Below, in pieces: positions 62,001 through 63,960 of a stretch of 64,000 bases of DNA. This DNA is from Echinometra lucunter. Taxonomy: Eukaryota; Echinodermata; Echinoidea; Camarodonta; Echinometridae. Position 1 is the stretch's first letter; each line of letters opens with the position of its first letter. The stretch spans positions 1,057,298 to 1,121,297 of the forward strand of contig CM057151.1 of assembly GCA_029962745.1 (NCBI GenBank), written 5' to 3'. The notes beneath the pieces were generated by a model that was not told where the DNA came from, made no database searches, and worked only from the letters and a program-made list of their open reading frames with translations. A program made the position numbers and the translations under genes.

Positions 62001-63416
62001 CCAAGGAGGGTTTTGGTACACGTTGCAGCTGACTTGCCTACGGCTTCAAGGTAATAGCCTCCTGCTAGACCTAACACCACCTTGCCTTTAGCTAGTCCCA
62101 TAAGGTGGTGTGTCATGTGGGCAAAACCATCAGGACTTACTAACATCTCACCCTGACAATGAATGAACACATCAAGAAGTATTGTGAAAAGCTTTAGAAC
62201 ATTAAGGAAGATCATTTGTAATTTTGGTGTATTTTTATTTAAAGCACATGTTCTTCTTCCTTCATCCTTTCTTTCTTTTTCTTTCCTTCTCCCCCCCCCC
62301 CTTTTTTTTTGTTGTCAAATGATGTGCTTCTCCATCATCTCCCTCATACTTTCATTTATAAGAATTGTCATACATGAAAGACAATGAGGGTTTGTTTATC
62401 ATTCATGATAATGATAAAGTTGGGAAACTTGACATGTCTTTACCTTAGGGTCTCCTTCAGCAGCATCAAAGCCACAACACACCAGGACTAGTTGTGGATT
62501 GAACTGAAATGAAAACAAATCAGACTTGGTGAATACCTATCCATGGTCACTCCTATGGAGAGATATTAATACTCCACTTTACCAATTCTATAATTAACCC
62601 ATTTGTGACAGAGGTCCACATTTTGTGGTTTGACCCAATAACTTTTGATGCGGAGCCCTAAAAATTATACCAAATACATGAGCACAAAGAGCAAAAAATT
62701 CTACACAAACTGTGCCCATTTTGGTTGCATCAATATTTGTTGTTTGATGCTGAAAATTTTTAAAAGAAAAATAAGCATTAAAATCCTTAAATTGGCAATG
62801 TGATAGAAAGTTTAAAATCATCATTTTCCCCTGCAAATTGGCAACTTTTTGACTTCTCATCATAATTTCTGTCAACTTATATTCATTTCAGATACATGAT
62901 GTTTTATAAGAAAAATGTAGCAATAAAATAAAAATGTTGGTGTTGCCAATTTGAAGAATAAAAGCTGATCAGATTTAAATAATTCCTGTCACGAATGGGT
63001 TAAAGGTGGCATCACATGAATAATAGAATCATCAACATATTCTGACCTTTTACAGTATAATGAAACGTGTGAAAATACCTGTATCACATCATTTCCTGGA
63101 ATTTTTTAAAGAGAAGCATTATCAAACTAAAAAGAAAATCTGAAGCTATTTCATACCCTGCAGTTACACTAATTCCAACATACAGGATTCTTCACAAATA
63201 AAGAACGCTTAAGTTCTAATTACATATATTTTACAAGATATTACAAAATTTTTACACAACTTTTGAGAAAATCAAATTCTCATGCTTGTTGATTATCAGT
63301 GTTGTAATTATTTGTGTTATACAGCTGATGATGTCTTTAACGCTACTCACCTCATAAGCCAGAGGTAGAAGAAGTTGATGAAAGACAGCTAGGTATTCCG
63401 CATCAGCCATTCCAAT
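9611..63416 (-). CDS. HDAC6: Histone deacetylase 6 (23 coding exons, 5' incomplete)
   Basis: HDAC6 is a mainly cytoplasmic zinc-dependent lysine deacetylase acting on alpha-tubulin, Hsp90 and cortactin, and binding free ubiquitin C-termini in aggresome formation. Exons, 5' to 3' on the minus strand: 63351-63416, 62444-62503, 61956-62152, 61390-61457, 60502-60682, 58266-58310, 56989-57076, 56405-56445, 55769-55883, 55137-55208, 54809-54834, 54255-54359, 53694-53889, 53311-53385, 52944-53003, 52486-52575, 51327-51498, 47760-47850, 15446-15684, 14913-15016, 13809-13958, 10058-10186, 9611-9670. All have AG/GT borders and agreeing phases and sum to 2430 nt (809 residues plus stop). Order: part of catalytic domain 1, linker, whole domain 2, acidic linker, ZnF-UBP. 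The zinc finger distinguishes it from HDAC10. The promoter and N-terminus lie beyond 64 kb. One intron (15,685-47,759) spans 32 kb and hosts a GPCR and two LINEs. Confidence 0.96.
10236..10617. mobile_element. MITE with GTAACTCCCCCC termini, inside HDAC6 intron
   Basis: The left end AAAGTAACTCCCCCCCCTAA continues with TTCAAAATAGCATAACTTTT. The right end is the inverted complement (AAAAGTTATGCTATTTTGAA, then TTAGGGGGGAGTTACTTT). Inner segments around 'aataatttggcaggagtg' and 'cactcctgccaaattatt' also pair, giving arms of about 100 bp. No coding capacity. Confidence 0.8.
10960..11450. repeat. Tandem units with TGACCTTTGACC motifs
   Basis: Three to four diverged units of roughly 130-150 bp, marked by 'tttgacctcatttgacctttgacct', 'ataacactgaggtcc', 'catctatcatccaagtttgg' and 'gtagaaacttgca'. 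The design and several phrases are shared with the element at 44698-46002. A C homopolymer lies near 11207-11221. The right edge has a small stem (agtctcactccacctcggtgg). The termini are less clear than in the other copies. Confidence 0.6.
11822..12330 (+). mobile_element. 5'-truncated LINE (CR1/L2-like 3' end)
   Basis: The frame reads [20 protein letters not shown], then [20 protein letters not shown], and later [20 protein letters not shown] and [15 protein letters not shown] before a stop at 12191-12193. The LHWLP, DRAF.AAP.LWN.LP and LKTHLF motifs are typical of the extreme C-terminus of CR1/L2-type reverse transcriptases. The 3' tail 'tgcgctatataaatggt' followed by (ATT)n is the hallmark end of L2-like LINEs. 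Only this last part of the element is present, as expected for 5' truncation during insertion. Confidence 0.85.
12410..12815. repeat. Minisatellite, about 93-102-bp units in alternating pairs
   Basis: Four purine-rich units marked by GATGTATATAAA at 12487, 12589, 12682 and 12784 (spacings 102, 93, 102). Alternate units share details: units one and three end in 'catgcagctta', units two and four in 'tggcagtt'. This suggests amplification of a dimer of about 195 bp. Confidence 0.8.
14233..14800. mobile_element. Large palindromic foldback MITE, complete copy
   Basis: Two arms of about 270 bp are near-perfect inverted complements, from TTTAAAGTGTAAGTCCACCC at the left to GGTGGACTTTCCCTTTAA at the right. 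Each arm holds 'aaaaggagataaatttgaacagc', 'ctcatttacattttctagt' and 'gcaggtctccattcactttgta'. The predicted proteins [18 protein letters not shown] on both strands come from this symmetry and are not genes. Partial copies lie at 28445-28738 (left arm) and 38239-38374 (right arm end). Confidence 0.9.
14913..15684 (-). CDS. HDAC6: HDAC6 acidic Ser/Gln-rich linker (2 exons)
   Basis: Exons 15446-15684 (239 nt) and 14913-15016 (104 nt). They encode a disordered, acidic segment with runs such as [18 protein letters not shown] and [17 protein letters not shown], then [20 protein letters not shown] and a helix-like [15 protein letters not shown] before the zinc finger. In mammals this position carries the SE14 Ser-Glu repeats used in cytoplasmic retention; no regular 14-residue repeat is visible here. 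The phases join exactly to the 47760-47850 exon and to the ZnF exon. Confidence 0.9.
16186..16365. repeat. Tandem duplication joined by a (TAATCC)n tract
   Basis: A segment of about 76 bp (from TAATCCCCCATTGTTTTGTC to GGGAATCCAGCTCTA) occurs at about 16185 and again at about 16288. The two are linked by five TAATC(C) repeats, and the copies differ at a few positions. The hexamer tract resembles slippage at the junction. Confidence 0.8.
16811..16952. mobile_element. Short foldback element, about 63-bp arms
   Basis: AATATTGACTGGCCTTGAGG at the left pairs with CGCCAGTCAATATT at the right, and the pairing continues through 'ggagatacc...ggtatctcc' and 'catattgtccc...gggcaatatg'. The loop is about 12 bases. 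RNA or single-stranded DNA from here would form a long hairpin. Confidence 0.75.
16953..20489. other. HDAC6 intron sequence, no gene seen
   Basis: AT-rich intronic DNA. I find no coding frame with recognisable content. Minus-strand frames at 18539-19218 are Phe/Leu-rich by-products of purine-rich DNA. A C homopolymer lies near 19064-19077 and a T run near 20229-20249. Confidence 0.6.
20490..20532. repeat. (AT)n microsatellite
   Basis: About 20 AT dinucleotides directly at the tail of the minus-strand SINE copy. Confidence 0.95.
20533..20702 (-). mobile_element. tRNA-derived SINE, minus-strand copy
   Basis: Read on the minus strand, the head is tRNA-like: TCTCCGTGGTCTAGTGGTTA (A-box type) ... 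CCCGGGCTCGATTCCTGG (B box GGCTCGATTCC) ... CGGAGA, so TCTCCG and CGGAGA can form an acceptor stem. The anticodon stem has a mismatch and the loop would carry an odd TCA, so this is a SINE promoter rather than a working tRNA gene. The unrelated body that follows (from 'acattttttcaacctttgca' to 'gagaataat..caattga' in either orientation) is shared with the copy at 20795-20963. Confidence 0.75.
20795..20963 (+). mobile_element. tRNA-derived SINE, plus-strand copy
   Basis: It has the same order as the minus-strand copy 100 bases away, in opposite orientation (head to head): a decayed tRNA-like head with GCCCGGGTTCGATGCAGG (B box GGTTCGATGC), then the shared body with 'acattttttcaacctttgta' and 'ggggaactttgattcatgct'. 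The A box is poorly preserved. A short TA tract follows near 21024. Confidence 0.7.
21200..21455. repeat. 75-bp C/A-rich minisatellite
   Basis: The landmark ATACCCTCCCTCTTCACACA begins at 21271, 21346 and 21421, an exact period of 75 bp; units also share 'cacaccctaaaccaccat'. The flanking sequence back to about 21060 is similar in composition. Confidence 0.85.
21460..23583. other. HDAC6 intron sequence, no gene seen
   Basis: AT-rich, with a short direct repeat of 'caactaccatgtaagaattt' near 22368-22409. A patch at 22745-23115 is richer in CpG (for example GTCGTATACGTCGGTG and CATACGCGCCGTC) than its surroundings and may be an old insertion, but I could not define its ends or any protein. Confidence 0.5.
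23584..23860. repeat. 74-75-bp minisatellite, about 3.7 units
   Basis: CCAGCCATGACATAC-type landmarks at 23626, 23700, 23774 and 23849 set the period. Units also share 'gtcttgaaaatcaattgaat' and 'aaaagcataacagcaatt'. Frames open through the array are not genes. Confidence 0.9.
23861..27161. other. HDAC6 intron sequence, no gene seen
   Basis: AT-rich DNA without supportable coding sequence. It has an A run near 25529-25545 and a TA microsatellite near 26418-26440. Short frames here show no domain or splice context. Confidence 0.6.
27162..27501. mobile_element. MITE with GGTGTTTCATAAAGC inverted termini, copy 2
   Basis: CCAGGGTGTTTCATAAAGCT at the left and AGCTTTATGAAACACCACCC at the right are inverted, and the interior matches the copy at 1211-1526, including 'acgtcaggaaaa' and 'catcccactt..cacttcatattcaagt'. 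Both copies are non-coding and diverged, so transposition was not recent. Confidence 0.85.
28445..28738. mobile_element. Left arm of the palindromic foldback MITE (truncated)
   Basis: From TTAAAGGGAAAGTCCATCC this matches the left arm of 14233-14800 through 'ggagataaatttgaacagc' and 'gcaggtctccattcactt' to 'ttctgata', where similarity stops just past the centre. The right arm is missing. It lies immediately upstream of the intact LINE. Confidence 0.85.
28880..33014 (+). mobile_element. Near full-length non-LTR retrotransposon (LINE)
   Basis: A single long ORF (28997-32134) is followed by an AT-rich 3' region and a (TCTA)n tail at 32992-33014, which marks the 3' end. The 5' end is set only approximately, at the start of a GC-richer stretch; I found no clear target-site duplication. 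It lies in the large HDAC6 intron, antisense to that gene. An uninterrupted ORF of this length suggests a young insertion. Confidence 0.85.
28997..32134 (+). CDS. LINE polyprotein: AP-like endonuclease and reverse transcriptase, 1045 residues
   Basis: The endonuclease domain (about residues 155-370) shows [15 protein letters not shown] (about 188), [17 protein letters not shown] (about 303) and GKSDHSTI (about 356), the usual Asn, Glu, Asp-Asn and Asp-His active-site set. The reverse transcriptase (about 560-870) shows [34 protein letters not shown] (about 708), [10 protein letters not shown] (about 768) and [10 protein letters not shown] (YVDD about 798). The C-terminal region carries the VEYAVPVW.....[11 protein letters not shown] signature of CR1/Jockey-group elements. 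No RNase H or PHD finger is visible. The first 40 residues are hydrophobic and odd, so translation may begin at a later Met (for example residue 19). The enzyme would nick the target and reverse-transcribe its own RNA in place. There is no internal stop, so it may be functional. I could not fix the clade within CR1/Jockey. Confidence 0.93.
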   Translation: MYGESTESTVNLIVIGISMCLKMIYICTTIFVILNCTEIIGFPPISDPKLPAVRQDSYTVSEPGDMLTNSPTKILQYNRDELFQIRGQKFKRVLDPQLHETVKSLGILRRHRGRRAGINTRRHIETVIGQRPKKPTTNPRPSYLVKLHTSRTKVSLPVFFLCNARSLNNKFDEFRGTVVDGNFDFVAVTETWYKDDMPLDYVSIPNYTVHSKSRTSRIGGGVAIYTKDSMNTVAATEIQVPAQLEVIWVKSRPSRLPRSIPIIYSAVVYYPQRDNEIADQLIEHIQTSIDTILSRHPDAAVVILGDFNQLDLEQLLNDTKFTQVVDKATRGQNILDKIVTNIPSLYLNPEIRAPIGKSDHSTILWKSRDWRPTPNVTTVRTTRPLPDSSIRSFGRWAIDHDWSEVYQANDVNRKCDAFYATLHSAIDIHFPTRRVKRHVSDKPWMTPEIKSMMRKRQSAFHRDNSELFKHWQRKISSAIKDAKREFYPSRIEHLKKEDPSGWYRGIKSMTSGSPQHSVISVPEVDPSDHVSIANRINGHFAGVAQDIPPLCRENLPAYLPAGPCPSVQPWEVFRELKSISTTRAGGPDGIPARVIKEFAFELCGPLTHILNSSYAEGVVPSVWKRAIVVPVPKAKPANLNNLRPISLTDQFAKLAESFVAKWTMCDMQSTMDPQQFGNIKGLSTVHCLVDMTHYLYLHADRPKTSSTLILTDFSKAFDRVNHNVAIEELLKMCVNPQYVDWIANFLHERQQCVRYNSSTSDWIDLNAGIPQGTKLGPIIFLALINSACLDIDDNVRRYKYVDDLTLLESREHNQQSQLQPVVDSLQAFSASRYMKLNPSKCLKMEVCFMKRPPQAPLVQIEDELITQQECVKLLGIHIQADLKWGKQVGEMLRRANGKLYMLRILKHHGVPARDLLTVFNSFVRLTVEYAVPVWNAGLTNDQVRRLESIQKRAMKIIMGSHYSTYESALLNYGMATLADRRYKLCKDFATKLDYKSRFSHLFPTAPERGSAMKLRRKVKVPEIRFKTNRLRDSPVPYLIKLINES
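33015..36442. other. HDAC6 intron sequence, no gene seen
   Basis: AT-rich, with a G run near 33165-33178. A CpG-richer patch at about 36140-36490 has an open frame of 121 codons (36128-36493), but its composition and lack of domain or splice context do not support a gene. Confidence 0.55.
36443..36468. repeat. 26-bp perfect palindrome
   Basis: The half-site CAGAGTGGATTTA is followed directly by its complement, with no loop. It lies at the right side of the CpG-richer patch and may be one end of an unrecognised element. Confidence 0.8.
36973..37520. repeat. Direct tandem duplication, period about 270 bp
   Basis: Two units share 'attgccaaacctaggaagaa' (near 37021 and 37291), 'agtcactctaacaaggaatt' and 'gggaaagaaaa(a)tatt'. 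Inside the first unit the phrase AGCCCTTGCAAGGCCATGTG itself occurs twice. A diverged fragment of the unit ('cactgccaaatctaggagga') lies near 35458. The copies differ at several positions. Confidence 0.85.
38239..38374. mobile_element. Right-arm fragment of the palindromic foldback MITE
   Basis: It matches the last 135 bp of 14233-14800, from TTTACTAGAAAATGTAAATG to GGTGGACTTACTCTTTAA. Confidence 0.85.
38733..39180. mobile_element. GC-rich MITE with TGCTAGGAGTCCACTGGGCC termini
   Basis: The ends TGCTAGGAGTCCACTGGGCC and GGCCCAGTGGACTCCTAGCA are perfect inverted complements, and the similarity continues inward about 48 bp through CAGTTCGCGCCAGTTCGCGCC. The interior is built of short 'tggcgc/gcgcca' motifs and is far richer in CpG than its surroundings. 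No true coding sequence; the ORFs on both strands follow from the CpG composition. Confidence 0.9.
39685..39862. repeat. 88-bp tandem duplication
   Basis: ACATTTTTGCGGGCCATGAA begins at 39691 and again at 39779; the units are identical over nearly their whole length (ending 'acaaaaatgcaatttt' and 'acaaaagtgcaatttt'). A recent duplication. Confidence 0.9.
40270..41350 (-). pseudogene. Antisense LINE C-terminal fragment with RT zinc-binding domain, split by a MITE
   Basis: On the minus strand, 40696 down to about 40289 reads through [50 protein letters not shown] and DCDV, the zf-RVT pattern (C..C....ET..H.F..C) found at the C-terminus of L1/Tx1-like reverse transcriptases. The segment upstream of the MITE (about 41340-41104) reads [28 protein letters not shown], again typical of the region just before this domain. 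The two halves are in the same frame once the MITE at 40696-41103 and one TTAA are ignored. The RT core is missing, so this is a dead, 5'-truncated copy. Confidence 0.8.
40696..41103. mobile_element. piggyBac-like MITE (family CCCATTC), copy inside a LINE
   Basis: The ends CCCATTCATGACAG and CTGTCACGAATGGG are inverted, and the element is flanked on both sides by TTAA (40692-40695, 41104-41107), the piggyBac target duplication. The body is AT-rich and non-coding. It is roughly 95 percent alike by eye to the copy at 62598-62999 (for example 'gtccacattttgtggtttg' and 'ctgtgcccattttggttgc'). The assignment to piggyBac rests on TTAA and the CCC terminus only. Confidence 0.85.
41104..43950. repeat. 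Pyrimidine-rich intron with a 100-115-bp minisatellite (42080-42635)
   Basis: Between 42080 and 42635 about five units repeat the order (TC)n, 'attttgtctgtatacatgta', 'atgcttcttattttt', 'gtatgcccctatttctg', with landmarks near 42137, 42237, 42331, 42432 and 42552. Each unit contains its own (TC)n microsatellite. Outside this array, apart from the LINE remnant up to about 41350, the stretch holds AT-rich intron sequence and I see no gene. Confidence 0.7.
43951..44312. repeat. (ATT/ATC)n microsatellite, about 360 bp
   Basis: An almost uninterrupted run of ATT and ATC triplets. The Tyr/His-rich and Ile-rich frames on the two strands are artefacts of the repeat. Confidence 0.97.
44698..46002. 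mobile_element. Inverted-repeat element with DR1-like 154-bp tandem units
   Basis: The termini TGTCTCGCCCAC and GTGGGCGAGACA are perfect inverted complements. The interior is a tandem array marked by GTCTTGCAGGTAAAC-type sequence at 44774, 45238, 45392, 45544, 45701, 45729 (partial) and 45885, a period of about 154 bp. Most units contain TGACCTTTGACCT, and all have a 'gtgcatctatcacccaagtttgg' segment. Just inside the right end is a (GACG)n run. The plan (inverted ends, tandem DR1-bearing units, GGAC/GTCC repeats next to one end) is that of 5041-5791, with different termini. Confidence 0.85.
44873..45172. mobile_element. 300-bp hAT-like MITE nested in the DR1 array
   Basis: It is flanked by the 8-bp direct repeat GCATCTAT (44865-44872 and 45173-45180), which occurs once per unit in the uninterrupted array. 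The ends GGGACCCGCCCACTTGACC and its inverted partner GTGAAGTGGGTTGTCACC are imperfect inverted repeats, and CAAAGGCCCGCGAGA pairs with TCTCACGGGCCTTCG further in. Subtracting element plus duplication (308 bp) from the 464-bp spacing leaves 156 bp, the normal unit length. Confidence 0.85.
46502..47551 (+). CDS. Rhodopsin-family G protein-coupled receptor, intronless, nested in HDAC6 intron
   Basis: A plasma-membrane receptor of 349 residues if it starts at 46502. The frame extends upstream to a Met at 46355, but that stretch lacks receptor character; Met 46535 (agtATGG) has the best initiation context. Seven hydrophobic segments run from about residue 38 to 330. Landmarks: GN in TM1 (about 61), LCVSD in TM2 (about 91), CEIY at the top of TM3 (about 117), ALSRYFK in place of the DRY motif (about 142), Cys in the second extracellular loop (TLTCTIL, about 197), CYFP in TM6 (about 286), NPVLY in TM7 (about 320), then NRHFRRAF as helix 8. 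The general look (SRY, CYFP, NPVLY) is closest to the Moody/Tre1, GPR84 and melatonin-receptor group; the ligand is unknown. Intronless rhodopsin-type receptors are common in echinoderms. It lies antisense in the large HDAC6 intron, 208 bases from an exon. Confidence 0.93.
   Translation: MTSPTELITQSMEPTIDLNALQTTDAVTVNTDEGIPLVHYPRYIQIIACTVGIPIIVAGAVGNLLTILAVAKSKRLRSNTMNLYVVSLCVSDILYCSTILPVLLTVYIHNSWILGQAYCEIYATLLFTFVGATLMCLAAIALSRYFKIRHTVIYNRLFTKYLFISGLIAIAWLLPIVFLFPAIIGVWGGIGYEPKTLTCTILRENSSYNRFFMVSALILPTAFIVTFYLRIFCIVQASNRRINNHNMQLPAPSNASDARGQQRKRYVREDLSFTRMMIAIFITFIACYFPYMLMNLIDPEIKMLDVHFFAGMCCWFSSCLNPVLYVFMNRHFRRAFANLALWRNESTTT
47760..47850 (-). CDS. HDAC6: HDAC6 exon between domain 2 and the acidic linker
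   Basis: This 91-nt exon begins with 2 nt that complete a Val codon after the 51327-51498 exon, reads [21 protein letters not shown] and ends TSSS plus two bases of a Lys codon that the exon at 15446-15684 completes. The matching phases on both sides, across introns of 3.5 and 32 kb, are the reason to place it here. It is low-complexity and acidic. The GPCR gene ends only 208 bases away on the opposite strand. Confidence 0.85.
48113..48430. repeat. Decayed repeat with 'aatacccc...ggggtat' ends
   Basis: Inverted TAATACCCCTGCC and GATAGGGGTATAG bound a segment with phrases such as 'caaatttcatgagcattgatgagcaatgaggaagtagtt', which resemble the unit style of the DR1 elements, though DR1 motifs are absent. 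The protein frame across it is not a gene. Confidence 0.4.
48431..48887. other. HDAC6 intron sequence, no gene seen
   Basis: AT-rich intron DNA without coding content, ending in the left target duplication of the hAT-like element (ATCAAAGG, 48880-48887). Confidence 0.6.
48888..50062. mobile_element. Non-autonomous hAT-like element, 1.2 kb
   Basis: The ends CAGTGTTGTCACCAGCC and GCTGGTCGGCGCC...ACAACACT (read inverted, AGTGTTGTACTACGCTGG) resemble hAT termini (CAGTGTT...). The flanks ATCAAAGG (48880-48887) and ATTAAAGG (50063-50070) match at 7 of 8 positions, as an aged 8-bp duplication. GC-rich blocks with GCCGGCT/AACCGGCT and GACCGGCGCC lie at the two ends; the AT-rich middle has no transposase frame. 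It also contains a small nested inverted-repeat element (49714-49861). Confidence 0.75.
49714..49861. mobile_element. Small nested MITE
   Basis: TAGCTTAACTATGCAC at the left and TGCATAGTTAAACT at the right are inverted. The interior is CpG-rich with an imperfect CAGCGCT...AGCGCTG stem. About 148 bp, inside the hAT-like element. Confidence 0.6.
50106..51283 (-). mobile_element. Inverted-repeat element with DR1-like tandem units, copy 3 (reverse)
   Basis: In reverse orientation to 207-784 and 5041-5791: it begins ACTAGGTGAATCCTCGACC and ends GGTGGGTGGAGGCATAAA after CGGACGGATGGAGGGACG. The tandem units of about 150 bp carry TGACCTTTGACCTT motifs (for example near 50803, 50941 and 51088). The first 281 bp (50108-50388) are repeated directly at 50389-50669 with a single visible difference, so this copy is longer than its relatives. 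Confidence 0.85.
51327..58310 (-). CDS. HDAC6: HDAC6 catalytic domain 2 (12 exons), complete
   Basis: Exons 58266-58310, 56989-57076, 56405-56445, 55769-55883, 55137-55208, 54809-54834, 54255-54359, 53694-53889, 53311-53385, 52944-53003, 52486-52575 and 51327-51498. The fold runs from [13 protein letters not shown] and NHPERPERI through RPPGHHAD (the His pair of the charge relay), [15 protein letters not shown] (zinc-ligand Asp and His), [33 protein letters not shown] (second zinc Asp) and VLEGGYNLNS (catalytic Tyr) to LGDPCPDL. Every active-site residue I know for class IIb enzymes is present, so this domain should be active. Exons are 26-196 nt and introns are mostly under 1 kb, a contrast with the huge intron further downstream. 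The 26-nt exon at 54809-54834 is easily missed by gene finders; it supplies VLNAVGIV, just before the catalytic PPGHH. Confidence 0.96.
52032..52441. mobile_element. piggyBac-like MITE, diverged relative of the CCCATTC family
   Basis: Flanked by TTAA (52028-52031, 52442-52445), with ends CCCATAGAGGTACAG and CTGTACTGCTATGGG. It shares with the copies at 40696 and 62598 the phrases 'acatgagcagaaagag', 'tttgagcccattt' (cf. 'tgtgcccattt'), 'ttaaattggcaatg' and 'gttgccaatttga(a/g)', but is otherwise diverged. Confidence 0.75.
53042..53099. repeat. (GA)n microsatellite followed by a G run
   Basis: About 17 GA dinucleotides (53042-53075), then GAAACAGAA and a run of G. It lies in an HDAC6 intron of only 307 bases, between exons 53311-53385 and 52944-53003. 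Confidence 0.9.
58014..58202 (+). CDS. Candidate first coding exon of an unknown nested gene
   Basis: The frame from ATG 58014 (or the better-placed ATG 58020, [18 protein letters not shown]) reads through [20 protein letters not shown] and [17 protein letters not shown] to AFINY, and then meets CAG|GTACATG, a good splice donor at 58202/58203. The residue mix is that of a normal globular protein, unlike neighbouring random frames. It lies antisense in the HDAC6 intron, only about 64 bases from the HDAC6 exon at 58266-58310. I do not recognise the family and could not find a following exon, so this may be a chance frame or a remnant of a mobile element. Confidence 0.3.
58582..59416. mobile_element. 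TTAA-flanked element with a THAP-domain relic
   Basis: The ends AGGAGAAGTCCAGACGATTTC-type and its inverted partner GAAATCGCCTAGACTTCTCCT differ at two positions, and both flanks are TTAA (58578-58581, 59417-59420). Inside, a plus-strand frame from 58827 reads [12 protein letters not shown], like the start of a THAP DNA-binding domain, and a frame-shifted piece 60 bases on reads [11 protein letters not shown], like the C..H part of the same domain. The middle of the domain is missing. This looks like an internally deleted derivative of a larger transposon that encoded a THAP-type protein. Confidence 0.7.
59421..60501. other. HDAC6 intron sequence, no gene seen
   Basis: AT-rich intron DNA between the TTAA element and the linker exon. 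Short minus-strand frames at 60080-60337 and around the linker exon show no domain beyond the exon itself. Confidence 0.6.
60502..60682 (-). CDS. HDAC6: HDAC6 inter-domain linker exon
   Basis: This 181-nt exon joins the two deacetylase domains. It begins in STSSTEKP, carries a short Pro/His/Asp repeat ([14 protein letters not shown]) and ends in a helix-like [13 protein letters not shown] before SSPPH. The entry phase (2 nt) and exit phase (AG, completed by the next exon to Arg) match both neighbours. In human HDAC6 the linker contributes to dynein binding and fixes the relative position of the two domains; conservation of such a role here is only inferred. Confidence 0.85.
61390..63416 (-). 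CDS. HDAC6: HDAC6 catalytic domain 1, C-terminal half (4 exons)
   Basis: Exons 63351-63416, 62444-62503, 61956-62152 and 61390-61457. They encode [39 protein letters not shown], a segment from [16 protein letters not shown] to [10 protein letters not shown], and [27 protein letters not shown] supplies the conserved zinc-ligand Asp and GGYY the catalytic Tyr. The usual class II motif LEGGY is LAGGY here, through one codon change (GCA where GAA is expected); class I enzymes carry Gly at this position, so activity is not excluded. SAGFD is replaced by CCGFD. The last exon matches the SALE..PxW tail that follows domain 1 in vertebrate HDAC6. The intron positions around FNPQ...GDPK are the same as in domain 2, which fits an old internal duplication. 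The zinc-binding PPGHH and DWDVHHG exons would lie beyond 64 kb. Confidence 0.93.
62598..62999. mobile_element. piggyBac-like MITE (family CCCATTC), copy 2
   Basis: Flanked by TTAA (62594-62597, 63000-63003), with ends CCCATTTGTGACAG and CTGTCACGAATGGG. It is closely similar over its whole length to the copy at 40696-41103, in the same orientation. It lies in the HDAC6 intron between the exons at 62444-62503 and 63351-63416. Confidence 0.85.
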
Positions 63417-63496
63417 CTGTTTACAAAAGAAAAAAAAAACCAAACTGTGAGCAATGTGATCAATTATATGCATTCCAAAATTTCTCCAAGGCTCAA

Positions 63497-63660
63497 CAGG
63501 GGAGCATTTCATCAACATTTGTTATCTGACAAGTTGTTAGATCTGACATCTTTCCTTGATTTTGATTGGCTGAGAAGCATCGTTACTTTGGCAACTGTCG
63601 GATAAAACAGACTTTGTCGGATAAAACATCCGACAAGTCCTTTCATGAAACGCTCCCCTG
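63497..63660. mobile_element. Short MITE with CAGGGGAGC termini
   Basis: CAGGGGAGCATTTCATCAAC at the left pairs with TTTCATGAAACGCTCCCCTG at the right. Inner 'ttatctgacaagttgt' and 'gtcggataaaacatccgacaagt' blocks also pair. About 164 bp, non-coding. It lies between the first firm HDAC6 exon and the doubtful one at 63.9 kb. Confidence 0.75.
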
Positions 63661-63890
63661 GGCACCCTTTCTGAAAGACAATACTGTCACAATGGAAATT
63701 TGGTGAGGGTATTTGAGAAAAATTTCTACAAAACAATGAAGGTCCCATTTCTCCAGTTATTATACCATCATGAACCTACATTATTTATAAAGGCATATGA
63801 ATACTTCACTACCAAGTTTTTAGTTACCTTTTCTTAAAACACACATGTTTGTCTCTATGAACATACCCATACTAATTTGAGATTTCATAC

Positions 63891-63960
63891 TAGTTTCGAA
63901 GGACATATCGATATTGTATCCTAATCTAAAAGCCTCTTTAATCTGGTCATTATACAACTG
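63891..63960 (-). CDS. HDAC6: Possible diverged exon of HDAC6 catalytic domain 1
   Basis: On the minus strand a pyrimidine-rich tract (gttattttccttacctggag) precedes a frame that reads QLYNDQIKEAF, then LGYNIDMSFET. GYNIDMSFET lines up with [10 protein letters not shown], the end of the matching exon of domain 2 in this gene. A GTATGA donor follows, but one extra base (A) lies between the ACT codon and the GT, so splicing to the next exon (63351-63416, phase 0) would shift the frame and hit a stop at once. The glycine-rich stretch normally upstream of GYN is missing. This is either a real exon with an indel or assembly error, a decaying exon, or a chance resemblance. Confidence 0.3.

Noticed and set aside
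9611..63416. Assigning the deacetylase as HDAC10
   Set aside because: HDAC10 has a second, inactive leucine-rich deacetylase-like domain and no ZnF-UBP; here the complete active domain comes second and is followed by a ZnF-UBP, the HDAC6 order.
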